This document shows positions 43,697 through 52,778 of a DNA stretch of 58,842 nt, piece after piece. The stretch is taken from NCBI GenBank assembly GCA_913063505.1, contig CAJXYT010000006.1:1-58842 (forward strand). The letters run 5' to 3'. The notes below the pieces were generated by a model, which was not told the DNA's origin, did not search any database, and saw only the letters and a program-made list of their open reading frames with translations. The DNA is from an uncultured Gammaproteobacteria bacterium (GTDB lineage Bacteria > Pseudomonadota > Gammaproteobacteria > Steroidobacterales > Woeseiaceae). A program made the translations under genes and the position numbers. Positions within the stretch are counted from its first letter, which is position 1, and the number at the start of each line of letters is the position of its first letter.

Positions 43697-44914
43697 TCAA
43701 AGCTCCTCAAAACTTCTTATGGCTTTCGCCCTGGCTTCTCGTATAGCGATCGGAATTTTCGCGCCCTGATGTTTTTCGGCAATAGCGCCCGCGTCGACTG
43801 AAGACGCTGCGGCGAACGCCCCGCGCAAGAAGTTGGCCTGCGGGTAGGCACAATTTTCGAGACCCGTACGACCTTTTGCGTCGGCCTCACAAGCAATCAG
43901 GAAATGTTCGAATCTTTCGGGGCGACGAAACGCGTCGGTCTTTTCAAGTAAATCAAGGATCGTCTTGTTGCGTAGCTCCAATGCTCGATGACAATGAGTG
44001 TGAAATTGCGCGACCATGACACCCAAATCACGGCAGGACTTCGGAATGGGTAGGCGATTGGCCAGCTCACGGACGAGTCTGGCGCCGCGTGCTTCGTGTC
44101 CAGGGTGACTGGGCAGTGCATCCTTTGGCGTCGTGCCCTTACCAAGGTCGTGGGTAAGCGCGGCAAAGCGCACCGCCAATTCGGGGCTCCGCTGTTCGGC
44201 TTGATCCAGAACCAGCATTGTGTGCAGGCCAGTATCAATTTCCGGGTGCCATTTGGCCGGCTGGGGAACACCAAAGAGTGCTTCGAGCTCAGGAAACAGA
44301 CGTTCCAGTGCTCCGCAGTTGCGTAACACTTCAAAAAAGACGCGTGAGTTATTGCCGCGTAGCGCCTCTTCAGTTTCCTTCCATACGCGATCTGCTACCA
44401 AGGCATCTATTTCACCTGCGTCGACCATCGATCGCATAAGCATCATGGTCTCGCCAGAGATTCGAAATCCAAGCGCCGAAAACCTAGCCGCAAATTTAGC
44501 GACTCGAAGTATTCGTACCGGATCTTCGTTGAAGGCATCGGAGACATGGCGCAGCACACGCTTCTCGATATCCTTCAAACCGCCGTGCGGGTCGATCAGC
44601 TTGCCTTTGTCGTCTTTTGCGATCGCATTGATCGTCAAATCACGGCGCGAAAGGTCGTCTTCTATAGAAACGTCCGCCGAAAAATCAAACGCGAAACCGT
44701 GATAGCCGGGGCCTGTTTTGCGCTCCGTTCGTGCAAGCGCATACTCTTCGTTGGTAGTCGGATGTAAGAAAACCGGAAAATCCTTACCCACTTGCTTGTA
44801 GCCGTCAGCGATCAATATTTCGGGTGTTGCGCCCACGACGCACCAGTCCCGCTCTCTCAGCGAGATACCCAACTGCTCATCACGAACAGCACCACCAACG
44901 AGAAAAACTTGCAT
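43697..44914 (-). CDS. cca: tRNA nucleotidyltransferase (CCA-adding) with HD domain
   Basis: Adds or repairs the 3' CCA of tRNAs. From ATG 44914 the protein is 405 residues and begins MQVFLVGGAVRDEQLG, the conserved nucleotidyltransferase start; the longer frame to 45106 has no family similarity. RRDLTINAIAKDDKG supplies the catalytic acidic region, RVAKFAARF is conserved, and a C-terminal HD phosphohydrolase domain (FAALTHDLGKG, HPGHEARGARL) marks the E. coli-like class. Confidence 0.96.
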   Translation of the reverse strand: MQVFLVGGAVRDEQLGISLRERDWCVVGATPEILIADGYKQVGKDFPVFLHPTTNEEYALARTERKTGPGYHGFAFDFSADVSIEDDLSRRDLTINAIAKDDKGKLIDPHGGLKDIEKRVLRHVSDAFNEDPVRILRVAKFAARFSALGFRISGETMMLMRSMVDAGEIDALVADRVWKETEEALRGNNSRVFFEVLRNCGALERLFPELEALFGVPQPAKWHPEIDTGLHTMLVLDQAEQRSPELAVRFAALTHDLGKGTTPKDALPSHPGHEARGARLVRELANRLPIPKSCRDLGVMVAQFHTHCHRALELRNKTILDLLEKTDAFRRPERFEHFLIACEADAKGRTGLENCAYPQANFLRGAFAAASSVDAGAIAEKHQGAKIPIAIREARAKAIRSFEEL

Positions 44915-45065
44915 GTCGGAATTGTAACCGACATTTTGGGTTGACGTTTCGACCGTTGAGCTAGAATTGCCGCCTGCATTTTTTCGCCGTCTAATAAATT
45001 CTTGGTAGCCGCACCCCAATCGGAGCGGCCGCGCGCATTCTAACTGACAAAATATAGTTCTTGGG

Positions 45066-45120
45066 CTCGAGTGAATTGAGGTTCCTGGGTCAGGTGGATA
45101 CCTCAATAACGAAACTCGAG
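45066..45120 (-). repeat. Two-tier inverted repeat after the degQ stop codon
   Basis: CTCGAG (45066-45071) pairs with CTCGAG (45115-45120), and inside it TTGAGGT (45076-45082) pairs with ACCTCAA (45100-45106). It starts one base beyond the degQ stop. No T-run follows, so it is a hairpin of the 3' region, perhaps for mRNA stability or Rho-assisted ending. Confidence 0.5.
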
Positions 45121-45121
45121 T

Positions 45122-46477
45122 CTAGCGAATTTGAAACATCAACGCTCTGTCACCGCGACGGATATTCAGGAATAAAATATTGTAGCGAGAAGCGATTTCT
45201 CGCAGGTCGTCCAGGTCTTCAACCGGCGCTCGGTTGACATGCGTAATCAAGTCGCCAGTACGAAGTCCCCGTTGTGCGGCTGGAGTGCCTTCCTGAACTT
45301 CGCCAATTTCGATGCCGCTATCACTTGACGTTGAGGCTAGAGAGAAGCTGGAGCCCGCCAGCCCAGGATGAATTTCTTCGCCCAAAACGACCTGACTCTG
45401 CTTCCGACCGAGTTCCGCCTTGGTTGAATGCGATTTGTTATCGCGCAGGTATCTGATTTCGATTTGCTCGCCGGACCTTAGTAGACCGATGCGGTTTCTA
45501 AGCTGAGGTGCACCGTCGACCTTCTTGTCGTTGACATCGATAATGATGTCACCGACTTGCAGTCCGGCGTGCTCCGCCGCGGAATCGGCCTGTATGCCGG
45601 TGATCAGAGCGCCACTATCGATATCATTGCCCAACGCCTCTGCATCTTCGGCATCAATCGTCTGAATATTGACACCCAGAAGTCCGCGTCTGATTTCACC
45701 GAAGTCCAGAATTTGCCTCATTATAGAACCAGCGATTTCCGTAGGTACCGCGAATCCGATTCCAACATTGCCACCCGATCGACTGATGATGGCTGAGTTG
45801 ATGCCGATCAATTCGCCGCTCATATTAACCAGCGCGCCACCGGAGTTACCGGGGTTAATTGATGCGTCGGTCTGGATGAAATCCTCGTAGCCATCTCTGC
45901 TAATGCCCGAGCGTCCGAGTGCACTGATAATACCGGAGGTCACTGTATGGCCGAGACCGAACGGATTGCCGATCGCAATGACGAAATCGCCCACCCTGGC
46001 TCCTGTGGAGTCACCGATGGCCATTTCGGTTAGGCCATCCGCGTCGACCTTGATAACGGCAATGTCCGTTGCCGGATCAGAGCCGACGATCTCAGCATCG
46101 TGGACGGTGCCATCCATCAACGAGATCTTAATGGCATCCGCGTCGCCGACGACATGATGATTCGTCAGGATATATCCTCGTTCGGCATCGACTATGACAC
46201 CGGAACCGGCGCTAGCAACTTCCTGCGCACCGCCACTGCCACCACCATCAGGAAGTCCGAAAAAGCGTCGAAAAGCGTCATTCTCAAACGAATTACGGCG
46301 TGTCACGGTTTGACTGACGCGAATATTAACGACTGCGGGTGAGACTTCCTCGACTAATGGGGCAAGGCTGATCACTGGCTGACCCTTGGCGCCTTGCGGC
46401 AGGGCCGCGGTGGCAAGTGATGTGCAGATCAGCGCAATAAGCAATGCGGGAAGAAAAAATCGTGTTTTGGACGTCAT
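45122..46477 (-). CDS. degQ: Do family periplasmic serine protease (DegQ/DegP type)
   Basis: Periplasmic protease and chaperone of envelope quality control, 451 residues. After a signal peptide (FFLPALLIALICTSLATA) comes a trypsin-like domain with the triad His in TNHHVVGDADAI, Asp in ATDIAVIKVD and Ser in PGNSGGALVN. Two PDZ domains follow (GLLGVNIQTIDAEDAE; SGIEIGEVQEGTPAAQRGL). The short Q-linker favours DegQ over DegP, but the distinction is soft. Confidence 0.93.
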   Translation of the reverse strand: MTSKTRFFLPALLIALICTSLATAALPQGAKGQPVISLAPLVEEVSPAVVNIRVSQTVTRRNSFENDAFRRFFGLPDGGGSGGAQEVASAGSGVIVDAERGYILTNHHVVGDADAIKISLMDGTVHDAEIVGSDPATDIAVIKVDADGLTEMAIGDSTGARVGDFVIAIGNPFGLGHTVTSGIISALGRSGISRDGYEDFIQTDASINPGNSGGALVNMSGELIGINSAIISRSGGNVGIGFAVPTEIAGSIMRQILDFGEIRRGLLGVNIQTIDAEDAEALGNDIDSGALITGIQADSAAEHAGLQVGDIIIDVNDKKVDGAPQLRNRIGLLRSGEQIEIRYLRDNKSHSTKAELGRKQSQVVLGEEIHPGLAGSSFSLASTSSDSGIEIGEVQEGTPAAQRGLRTGDLITHVNRAPVEDLDDLREIASRYNILFLNIRRGDRALMFQIR

Positions 46478-46949
46478 ATTTAATCTCTATCCATGCTGTG
46501 GGTCATGTCCAGATTAGAGTCAGATAGCTGAATCAATCGTAAACAAACGGGCTAAATGAAATTATAAGCTTAAATAAAGATGACTGACCGCGCTTATCCG
46601 TCGCGATTGGATATATTTTTTTGCTCCTCTCATGTGGCCTTGACGGCACTCTGCCGGGCCTGAGGCTACGTAAGCGTGGGGGGTGTTCTCCTAAAAATAT
46701 TACGATACTGAACGCAGATTTCGGGGCTCTGAAATGTATTTCAAGGGGGTAATTTTGTGAAAAATGCAGCCATTTGCGCGATATGGGTGCTAAAATTTGA
46801 TCCTGAACATTGCCACTATATCTAGTGGCGGTGAAATTCAATGAAAGTACTATTTTTTTTGCCCTATTTTTAAAGAACTTACTCGCGATATTATCGTAAG
46901 TCATTGATTTTTTATAAAAAAGGCACTAACAATTAAATACGTAAAATGC
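46478..46949. other. AT-rich intergenic region upstream of the nrdJ promoter
   Basis: About 470 bases without a convincing gene. It carries the leftward degQ promoter near 46500-46540, the palindrome at 46812-46829 and several A/T runs. A leftward 123-codon frame (46533-46904) has no recognisable features and poor composition. Confidence 0.5.
46813..46828 (+). promoter_or_regulatory. Distal NrdR-like palindrome
   Basis: CCACTATATCTAGTGG agrees with the NrdR box consensus ACACWATATATWGTGT at 13 of 16 positions and sits in a perfect 7-bp inverted repeat (46812-46829). Its centre is 179 bases upstream of the centre of the promoter-proximal box, close to 17 helical turns. The long distance is unusual for an NrdR pair, which is normally about 3 turns apart. 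Confidence 0.45.
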
Positions 46950-46978
46950 TTGACAGAAGTCCCATTCGGGCATAATCT
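46950..46978 (+). promoter_or_regulatory. Sigma-70 promoter of nrdJab
   Basis: TTGACA (46950-46955) is a perfect -35 and TAATCT (46973-46978) a fair -10, with a 17-base spacer. Transcription would start near 46985, directly before the NrdR-like box, leaving a leader of about 157 bases. Confidence 0.75.
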
Positions 46979-46991
46979 TATCTGCGTTCAG

Positions 46992-47007
46992 ACACAACAT
47001 CTTGTGT
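46992..47007 (+). promoter_or_regulatory. NrdR-like operator at the nrdJ transcription start
   Basis: ACACAACATCTTGTGT fits the NrdR box consensus at 14 of 16 positions and is part of a perfect 7-bp inverted repeat (46991-47008). It covers about +7 to +23 of the predicted transcript, a position suited to repression. NrdR is the nucleotide-sensing repressor of ribonucleotide reductase genes, so the target makes sense. Confidence 0.65.
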
Positions 47008-47027
47008 CTACTCTAAAGAGGGAAGAG

Positions 47028-47070
47028 GCCGTTTACGGCTCTCGCCGCACGTTTTCTGGCCGTCGGCGAG
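47028..47070 (+). promoter_or_regulatory. Paired hairpins in the nrdJ leader
   Basis: GCCG/CGGC with a TTTA loop (47028-47039) is followed by a perfect 7-bp stem CTCGCCG (47041-47047) / CGGCGAG (47064-47070). TCTTTT occurs 6 bases later, so an attenuator is possible. No cobalamin riboswitch core is seen. Confidence 0.4.
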
Positions 47071-47141
47071 CGGGGATCTTTTGTTAAAAAAAAGCTAGTC
47101 ATAATGTATTTGGGGGTCTCCGAAGGGGGGTAAGAGGACAG

Positions 47142-49298
47142 ATGAAGTCAGCTGTGAATTTGGATACGCACACGGTTACCGACATGCAATTTCAACCCGC
47201 ATCCCTGGATATATGGGATGTGAAGTATCGTCTGACAGCCAAAGACGGCTCGAAGATTGATGAGAATATTGACGATACCTACAAGCGAGTTGCTGCGGCG
47301 CTGGCTGATGTAGAGACCGAATCAAAGCGTGAACACTATTTTAAAGAATTCGTCTGGGCACTTCGATCTGGTGCAATTCCGGCTGGCCGTATTATTTCCA
47401 ATGCGGGTGCTCTCGAGCACAAGCCAGCAACTTCCACGATCAACTGTACGGTGTCCGGCACCGTTGGTGATTCGATGGACAATATTCTCAACAAGGTTCA
47501 TGAGGCAGGACTAACTCTAAAGGCCGGTTGTGGGATCGGCTATGAGTTCTCGACATTGCGCCCGAAAGGGGCCTATGTGACAGGAGCCGGCGCGTACACA
47601 TCGGGTCCGCTGTCATTCATGGATATCTACGACAAGATGTGTTTTACCGTGTCGTCGGCCGGTGGTCGCCGTGGCGCGCAAATGGGTACATTCGACGTCG
47701 GCCATCCAGATGTCATGGAGTTCATTCGCGCCAAGCGCGAAAACGGTCGTTTGCGGCAGTTCAATCTGTCCTTACTTATAACCGATGAATTCATGCAGGC
47801 GGTCATCAATGAAGGCGAATGGAAGCTTGCGTTTCCGGTTACGCCGAAAGAAGTTGAAATTGACGGGCTCGATACTTCTGATGAATCACAGTTTGTATGG
47901 CGAGAATGGCCTGAGGCTGGCAACTACGTAACGAGCAGTGAAGGTTTGGCGGCGTGTAAAATTTACAAAGTACTGCCGGCTCGCCGAGTCTGGGACATCA
48001 TCATGGCATTGACTTACGATTTCGCGGAGCCCGGCTTCGTGCTCATCGATAAAGTTAATGAAATGAACAACAATTGGTTCTGCGAGAACATTCGCGCCAC
48101 CAATCCGTGTGGCGAACAGCCATTGCCACCATACGGTTCCTGCTTGTTGGGCTCGGTGAATCTAACGCGCTTTGTTAGCAAGCCGTTTACCGAGGAAGCC
48201 GCGTTCGATTGGGACAACTTCCGCAAGGTAGTAAAAGTCTTTACGCGAATGCTCGACAATGTTGTTGAAATTAACGGGTTACCGTTGCCTCAGCAACGTA
48301 ATGAAATTGAGCGTAAACGTCGCCATGGCATGGGCTTTTTAGGTCTTGGTTCGTCGATCACAATGATGCGTATGAAATACGGCGAGCCGGCGGCCGTTGA
48401 GTTCACAGAAGAGGTTTCGCGCCAGTTGGCGATTGCTGGTTGGGAGGAAGCTCTTGAGCTGGCCAAAGAAAAAGGCCCGGCGCCGATAATGAACGAGAAC
48501 TTTGAAGTGACCGATGCAATGCTGCGTAAGCGCCCCGAAATGCGTGATGATGGTTACCAGACTGGCGACAAAGTACCAGGACGTGTATTGCACGCGCGCT
48601 ACAGTCGCTACATGCAGCAGGTGGCTGCCGAGGCGCCAGAGCTGGTTGAAAAGCTCGCCGAAACAGGTGCACGCTTCACGCATCACAGTTCAATTGCACC
48701 GACGGGCACGATTTCTCTGTCGCTGGCGAATAATGCCAGTAATGGTATTGAGCCGAGCTTCGCGCATCACTATTTTCGCAACGTGATTCGTCAGGGCAAA
48801 AAGACCAAGGAAAAAGTCGACGTCTTCTCATTCGAGCTGCTCGCTTACCGCGAGGCAATTGACGCCGGGGCAATGCCGGGCGGGATGGGCGACGACGCAG
48901 GTCCTGGCAATCTGCCGGAATACTTCATCACAACTGATGAGGTATCGCCAAAACAGCACGTGGATATTCAGGCGGCGGCACAAAAATGGATCGATTCTTC
49001 GATTTCCAAGACAGCGAACGTACCGACCGATTACAACTACGATGACTTCAAAGACATCTATTTGTATGCGTATCAGCAAGGCTTGAAGGGCTGTACAACG
49101 TTCCGATTTAATCCGGAAGCGTTCCAAGGCGTTCTCGTGAAAGAGAAAGACCTCAAGAATACGAAGTACACGTTTACGCTTGACGACGGCTCAACGGTTG
49201 ACCTTAAGGGCGACGAAGAAATTGAGTACGATGGTGAAGTGCATACGGCTGCTAATTTGTTTGATGCCTTGAAAGAAGGCTATTACGGTAAGTTTTGA
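47142..49298 (+). CDS. nrdJa: Adenosylcobalamin-dependent ribonucleotide reductase, large part NrdJa
   Basis: Class II reductase that makes deoxyribonucleotides using a B12 radical, working with or without oxygen. Its 718 residues contain the substrate and radical-site segments STINCTVSGTVGDSMDNI, KAGCGIGYEFSTLRPKG, NPCGEQPLPPYGSCLLGSVN and APTGTISLSLANNASNGIEP. The terminal redox-cysteine domain is missing and is encoded by the next gene, as in the Pseudomonas aeruginosa NrdJa/NrdJb split. Ribosome site AAGAGG precedes ATG. Confidence 0.95.
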   Translation: MKSAVNLDTHTVTDMQFQPASLDIWDVKYRLTAKDGSKIDENIDDTYKRVAAALADVETESKREHYFKEFVWALRSGAIPAGRIISNAGALEHKPATSTINCTVSGTVGDSMDNILNKVHEAGLTLKAGCGIGYEFSTLRPKGAYVTGAGAYTSGPLSFMDIYDKMCFTVSSAGGRRGAQMGTFDVGHPDVMEFIRAKRENGRLRQFNLSLLITDEFMQAVINEGEWKLAFPVTPKEVEIDGLDTSDESQFVWREWPEAGNYVTSSEGLAACKIYKVLPARRVWDIIMALTYDFAEPGFVLIDKVNEMNNNWFCENIRATNPCGEQPLPPYGSCLLGSVNLTRFVSKPFTEEAAFDWDNFRKVVKVFTRMLDNVVEINGLPLPQQRNEIERKRRHGMGFLGLGSSITMMRMKYGEPAAVEFTEEVSRQLAIAGWEEALELAKEKGPAPIMNENFEVTDAMLRKRPEMRDDGYQTGDKVPGRVLHARYSRYMQQVAAEAPELVEKLAETGARFTHHSSIAPTGTISLSLANNASNGIEPSFAHHYFRNVIRQGKKTKEKVDVFSFELLAYREAIDAGAMPGGMGDDAGPGNLPEYFITTDEVSPKQHVDIQAAAQKWIDSSISKTANVPTDYNYDDFKDIYLYAYQQGLKGCTTFRFNPEAFQGVLVKEKDLKNTKYTFTLDDGSTVDLKGDEEIEYDGEVHTAANLFDALKEGYYGKF

Positions 49299-49312
49299 AC
49301 GGTAAGTAATTA

Positions 49313-50017
49313 ATGATCAAAGTAGACAAGAAAATTGTGGGCTATGCGGTAAATCAGCCGGAGGCCGAAAAGAAAGAGACTAGGAAAGACTTCCCTCGCG
49401 AAGGTGGCGGTGATCGTGCCGAAGTGATTCGCATGCACGAAAAACTTGAGCGTCCCGAGATGCTAATCGGCTCCACCTACAAAGTGAAGACGCCGGTTTC
49501 CGACCATGCGATGTACGTGACGATTAATGACATTATTCTTAATGAAGGTACGGAATACGAGAAACGTCGACCCTTCGAGGTCTTCATCAATTCCAAGAAT
49601 CTTGATCACTATCAATGGATAGTGGCGCTGACCCGAATTATTTCAGCGGTATTTCGTAAAGGTGGCGACGTGACATTCTTGGTGGAGGAACTGAAGGCTG
49701 TATTCGATCCGCGTGGCGGCTATTGGCAGCCGGGTGGTAAATTCATGCCATCAATTATTGCTGAACTCGGTCACGTTGTTGAAAAACACCTAATCATGAT
49801 CGGTATGCTGGCTTCGCCAGAATTGGATGCAGGCCAGCAACAGTTGATCGCCGAGAAACGCGTGGAGTTTGAAGAATCTAAAAAGCAGCAAGATGCGTTT
49901 GCGGACAGCACGTATCCTGAAGGCGCACTGCTTTGCAGTAAATGCAGCACCGCCGCTGTGATTATGATGGACGGCTGCCAGACCTGCCTGTCGTGCGGCG
50001 ACAGCAAATGCGGTTAG
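49313..50017 (+). CDS. nrdJb: Ribonucleotide reductase, C-terminal part NrdJb
   Basis: The second polypeptide of the split class II reductase, 234 residues. RPFEVFINSKNLDHYQWIVA is the conserved start of the C-terminal TSCPD-like module, and the protein ends with a cysteine-rich tail (LLCSKCSTA, CQTCLSCGDSKCG) that re-reduces the active site. It follows nrdJa by 14 bases. No fusion or frameshift joins them in this sequence: the first frame ends at TGA. Confidence 0.93.
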   Translation: MIKVDKKIVGYAVNQPEAEKKETRKDFPREGGGDRAEVIRMHEKLERPEMLIGSTYKVKTPVSDHAMYVTINDIILNEGTEYEKRRPFEVFINSKNLDHYQWIVALTRIISAVFRKGGDVTFLVEELKAVFDPRGGYWQPGGKFMPSIIAELGHVVEKHLIMIGMLASPELDAGQQQLIAEKRVEFEESKKQQDAFADSTYPEGALLCSKCSTAAVIMMDGCQTCLSCGDSKCG

Positions 50018-50085
50018 GCTAAGGGTAGCGAGCCAGCGGCGTCAGGCCAGCGGCCAACGCTGGGCGATCGTGGTAAAGTCCGCGC

Positions 50086-51504
50086 GTGGCTATAACTATT
50101 CCTGATTTTTCAAAGACACACGTGGTCGTAGCCGGCGACGTGATGCTCGATCGTTATCTGTTTGGCTCAACCGGTCGCATCTCTCCAGAGGCACCTGTTC
50201 CCGTTGTTCATATCCAAGAAACGGACGACCGACCCGGCGGCGCTGCCAACGTCGCAGTCAATCTTGCGAGCCTCGGCGGCAGTACGTGTCTTGTTGGCGT
50301 AGTTGGCGAGGATGACGCGGGAAGCGTGTTGCAGGATATTTTGGTGAAGCGTGGCATCGAGTGCCACTTTCACCGCGTCAGCGATCGACCAACCATTACC
50401 AAAACGCGAGTCCAGAGTCGTGGTCAGCAACTCATTCGTCTCGACGAAGAACATGCGGCAGTGATGCATGGCGACGAGGTTGCCGCTGTCTTGAAGAAAT
50501 TGATATTGGGTGCTGGTGCTGTGGTTTTGTCTGATTACGGTAAGGGTGCCTTGAGTAATATCGAGGCGATGATCTCAGCCTGCCGGGAAGCTCAGGTGCC
50601 AGCACTGGTTGACCCCAAGGGCAGCGATTTTGAACGCTATCGTGGAGCATCTTTGATCACGCCGAATCAGGCGGAATTTGAAGCGGTCGCGGGCGTTTGT
50701 GAGTCAGATGAAGAACTGGTCAGTCGAGCGTATGAAATGATCGACGATCTTGATCTCGATGCGATATTGGTCACTCGCAGCGAAAAAGGAATGTTATTAA
50801 TCGAGGCCGACATGGAGCCGGTATTCCTTTCGACGCAGGCTCGCGAGGTCTATGACGTAACGGGTGCCGGCGATACGGTTATCGCGACACTAGCTGGCGC
50901 GTTGGCCAGTGGCCATAATATGGCGTCTTCCGCCGCTCTGGCAAACGTTGCGGCTGGCCTTGTTGTCCGTAAGATCGGTGTAGCAACCGTTACGCCAGGT
51001 GAGATCAGTATTGCCTTACATCAACGCGGCGAAGGCGGGCGCGGGGTTGTCGGGCTCGACGAGCTCAAGTTAATGGTGTCGGAAGCGCGCGAGCGAGACG
51101 AGACGATCATTATGACTAACGGCTGCTTTGATATATTGCACGCCGGTCACGTCTCCTATTTGGAAGAGGCAAAAGGGCTAGGCGATCGTTTGATCGTCGC
51201 TGTAAACGACGACGCGTCAGTCAAACGACTGAAAGGCGAATCGAGACCCATTAATTCGATTGAGGATCGATTGCTGGTTCTTGCTGGATTGGCCGCAGTC
51301 GATTGGGCCGTGCCTTTTTCCGACGATACGCCAGCATCATTGATCGTGGATGTCCTTCCTGATGTGCTTGTCAAAGGTGGTGATTACAAGCCAGACGATA
51401 TTGCAGGAGCGAAAGACGTTCTTAATAATGGCGGCAAGGTACAAGTGCTGGCTTTTCGTGACGGGCATTCATCTAGTCGTATCATCGACAAGCTCCGAGA
51501 CTAG
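50086..51504 (+). CDS. hldE: Bifunctional heptose-7-phosphate kinase / heptose-1-phosphate adenylyltransferase HldE
   Basis: Makes ADP-heptose for the LPS inner core. Its 472 residues have an N-terminal ribokinase-like kinase (PGGAANVAVNLASLGG near residue 50; DVTGAGDTVIATLAG near 262) and a C-terminal cytidylyltransferase-like domain (NGCFDILHAGHVSYLEEAKG near 345 with HAGH). The start codon is GTG. It shares one base with waaA, so both LPS genes are coupled. Confidence 0.96.
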   Translation: MAITIPDFSKTHVVVAGDVMLDRYLFGSTGRISPEAPVPVVHIQETDDRPGGAANVAVNLASLGGSTCLVGVVGEDDAGSVLQDILVKRGIECHFHRVSDRPTITKTRVQSRGQQLIRLDEEHAAVMHGDEVAAVLKKLILGAGAVVLSDYGKGALSNIEAMISACREAQVPALVDPKGSDFERYRGASLITPNQAEFEAVAGVCESDEELVSRAYEMIDDLDLDAILVTRSEKGMLLIEADMEPVFLSTQAREVYDVTGAGDTVIATLAGALASGHNMASSAALANVAAGLVVRKIGVATVTPGEISIALHQRGEGGRGVVGLDELKLMVSEARERDETIIMTNGCFDILHAGHVSYLEEAKGLGDRLIVAVNDDASVKRLKGESRPINSIEDRLLVLAGLAAVDWAVPFSDDTPASLIVDVLPDVLVKGGDYKPDDIAGAKDVLNNGGKVQVLAFRDGHSSSRIIDKLRD

Positions 51505-52778
51505 TGCGCTTTCTTTATAACTTTCTTACGTATCTATTACTGATCCCATTAGCCGTTTACTGGATCAGTGGAGGCATTGTCAACCGCTCGTATCGGGACA
51601 GATTGATGCAGCGATTCGGATTTGGCTTTCCGAAACTCCAAGACAGTATTTGGATCCACGCGGTTTCAGTTGGCGAAGTGCAAGCAGCGGTGCCACTTAT
51701 TCATGTACTGATGCAGCGCTTTCCTCTACAAAAAATTATTGTTACTACCGTGACGCCGACAGGCGCATCTCGAGTTGTCGAGTTGTTCGGTGAAGCAGTA
51801 GTGCATTGCTATATGCCGTTCGAGTTTCCGAATGCTATTCGCAGCTTTTTCACATCGGTCAAACCACGAGTAGCCATGATAATGGAGACCGAGATCTGGC
51901 CGAACCTCTACCGCGGTTGCGGTGTTCGCAGTATCCCATTGATTCTTGTCAGCGCACGCATATCTCCCAAATCAATTCCCGGTTACCGGCGATTGGTGCC
52001 ACTCATTCGAGAGACCTTGTCGCACGGTATTATTATTGCAGCGCAATCCCAGGCAGATGCCAGTCGTTTTCTTGAGTTGGGCGCAGACCCCGAGCGTACG
52101 CACGTAACAGGTAACATCAAATTTGATATCGAGTTTGATCAAGCCATTGTTAGTCGAGGCAAGCAGTTACGGAGTGCACTTTTCGCGTGCCGACCTGTCT
52201 GGATTGCTGTGAGTACTCACAGAGGTGAGGAGCAACAGGTTCTTGAAGCGCACCGTATTTTACTCAAGGCACACCCAGATCTGTTGTTGGTACTGGTCCC
52301 ACGTCATCCGGAGCGATTTCCCGAGGTGAGAGAGCTGATTGAAAAGTCTTCATTCACAGTTGTGTCCAGAACTAGCGACCAACCTGCTACTGCATCCACT
52401 GAAGTTTTTCTCGTGAACACCATGGGCGAAGTTCCGCTTTTCTTTGCGGCCAGCGATATTTCATTTATCGGCGGAAGCTTAGTGCCGATCGGTGGTCACA
52501 ATTTACTCGAGCCGGCGATACAAGAATTACCGATCATTACAGGACTGTATCTTTTTAATACTGAGGAGATCGCTGAAAATTTCGTCAAACACGATGCATG
52601 CGTCGTCGTCGCGAATGGAGTTGAGCTGGCCGCTGCCGTTTTGGTGTTATTGGACGATCCGGATGAAGCGACCAAGATGGGCAAAAGAGGATTGAAGGTA
52701 GTCGAGCAAAACAGCGGTTCACTGCAGCGACTCTTGGTATTGCTGGAGCCGCTTCTCAATAGTCAGGCTATAGACTAA
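51504..52778 (+). CDS. waaA: 3-deoxy-D-manno-octulosonic acid transferase (Kdo transferase)
   Basis: Adds Kdo to lipid IVA in LPS assembly. Its 424 residues start with one membrane anchor (YNFLTYLLLIPLAVYW), then the GT-30 N-terminal domain (WIHAVSVGEVQAAVPLIHVL, METEIWPNLYRGC) and the C-terminal GT-B half (VLVPRHPERFPEV, FIGGSLVPIGGHNLLEPAI). Its stop region overlaps the convergent tolC gene by 4 bases. Confidence 0.96.
   Translation: MRFLYNFLTYLLLIPLAVYWISGGIVNRSYRDRLMQRFGFGFPKLQDSIWIHAVSVGEVQAAVPLIHVLMQRFPLQKIIVTTVTPTGASRVVELFGEAVVHCYMPFEFPNAIRSFFTSVKPRVAMIMETEIWPNLYRGCGVRSIPLILVSARISPKSIPGYRRLVPLIRETLSHGIIIAAQSQADASRFLELGADPERTHVTGNIKFDIEFDQAIVSRGKQLRSALFACRPVWIAVSTHRGEEQQVLEAHRILLKAHPDLLLVLVPRHPERFPEVRELIEKSSFTVVSRTSDQPATASTEVFLVNTMGEVPLFFAASDISFIGGSLVPIGGHNLLEPAIQELPIITGLYLFNTEEIAENFVKHDACVVVANGVELAAAVLVLLDDPDEATKMGKRGLKVVEQNSGSLQRLLVLLEPLLNSQAID

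Noticed and set aside
44915-45106. N-terminal extension of cca up to 45106
   Set aside because: The conserved protein starts at MQVFLVGGAVRD (44914); the extension is unlike the family.
46533-46904. Leftward 123-codon frame in the degQ-nrdJ intergenic region
   Set aside because: No recognisable domain, low-complexity AT-rich DNA, no ribosome site, and it covers the probable regulatory palindrome.
47009-47141. Possible cobalamin riboswitch for the B12-dependent reductase
   Set aside because: No B12-box-like core or the expected size was seen; only two simple hairpins.
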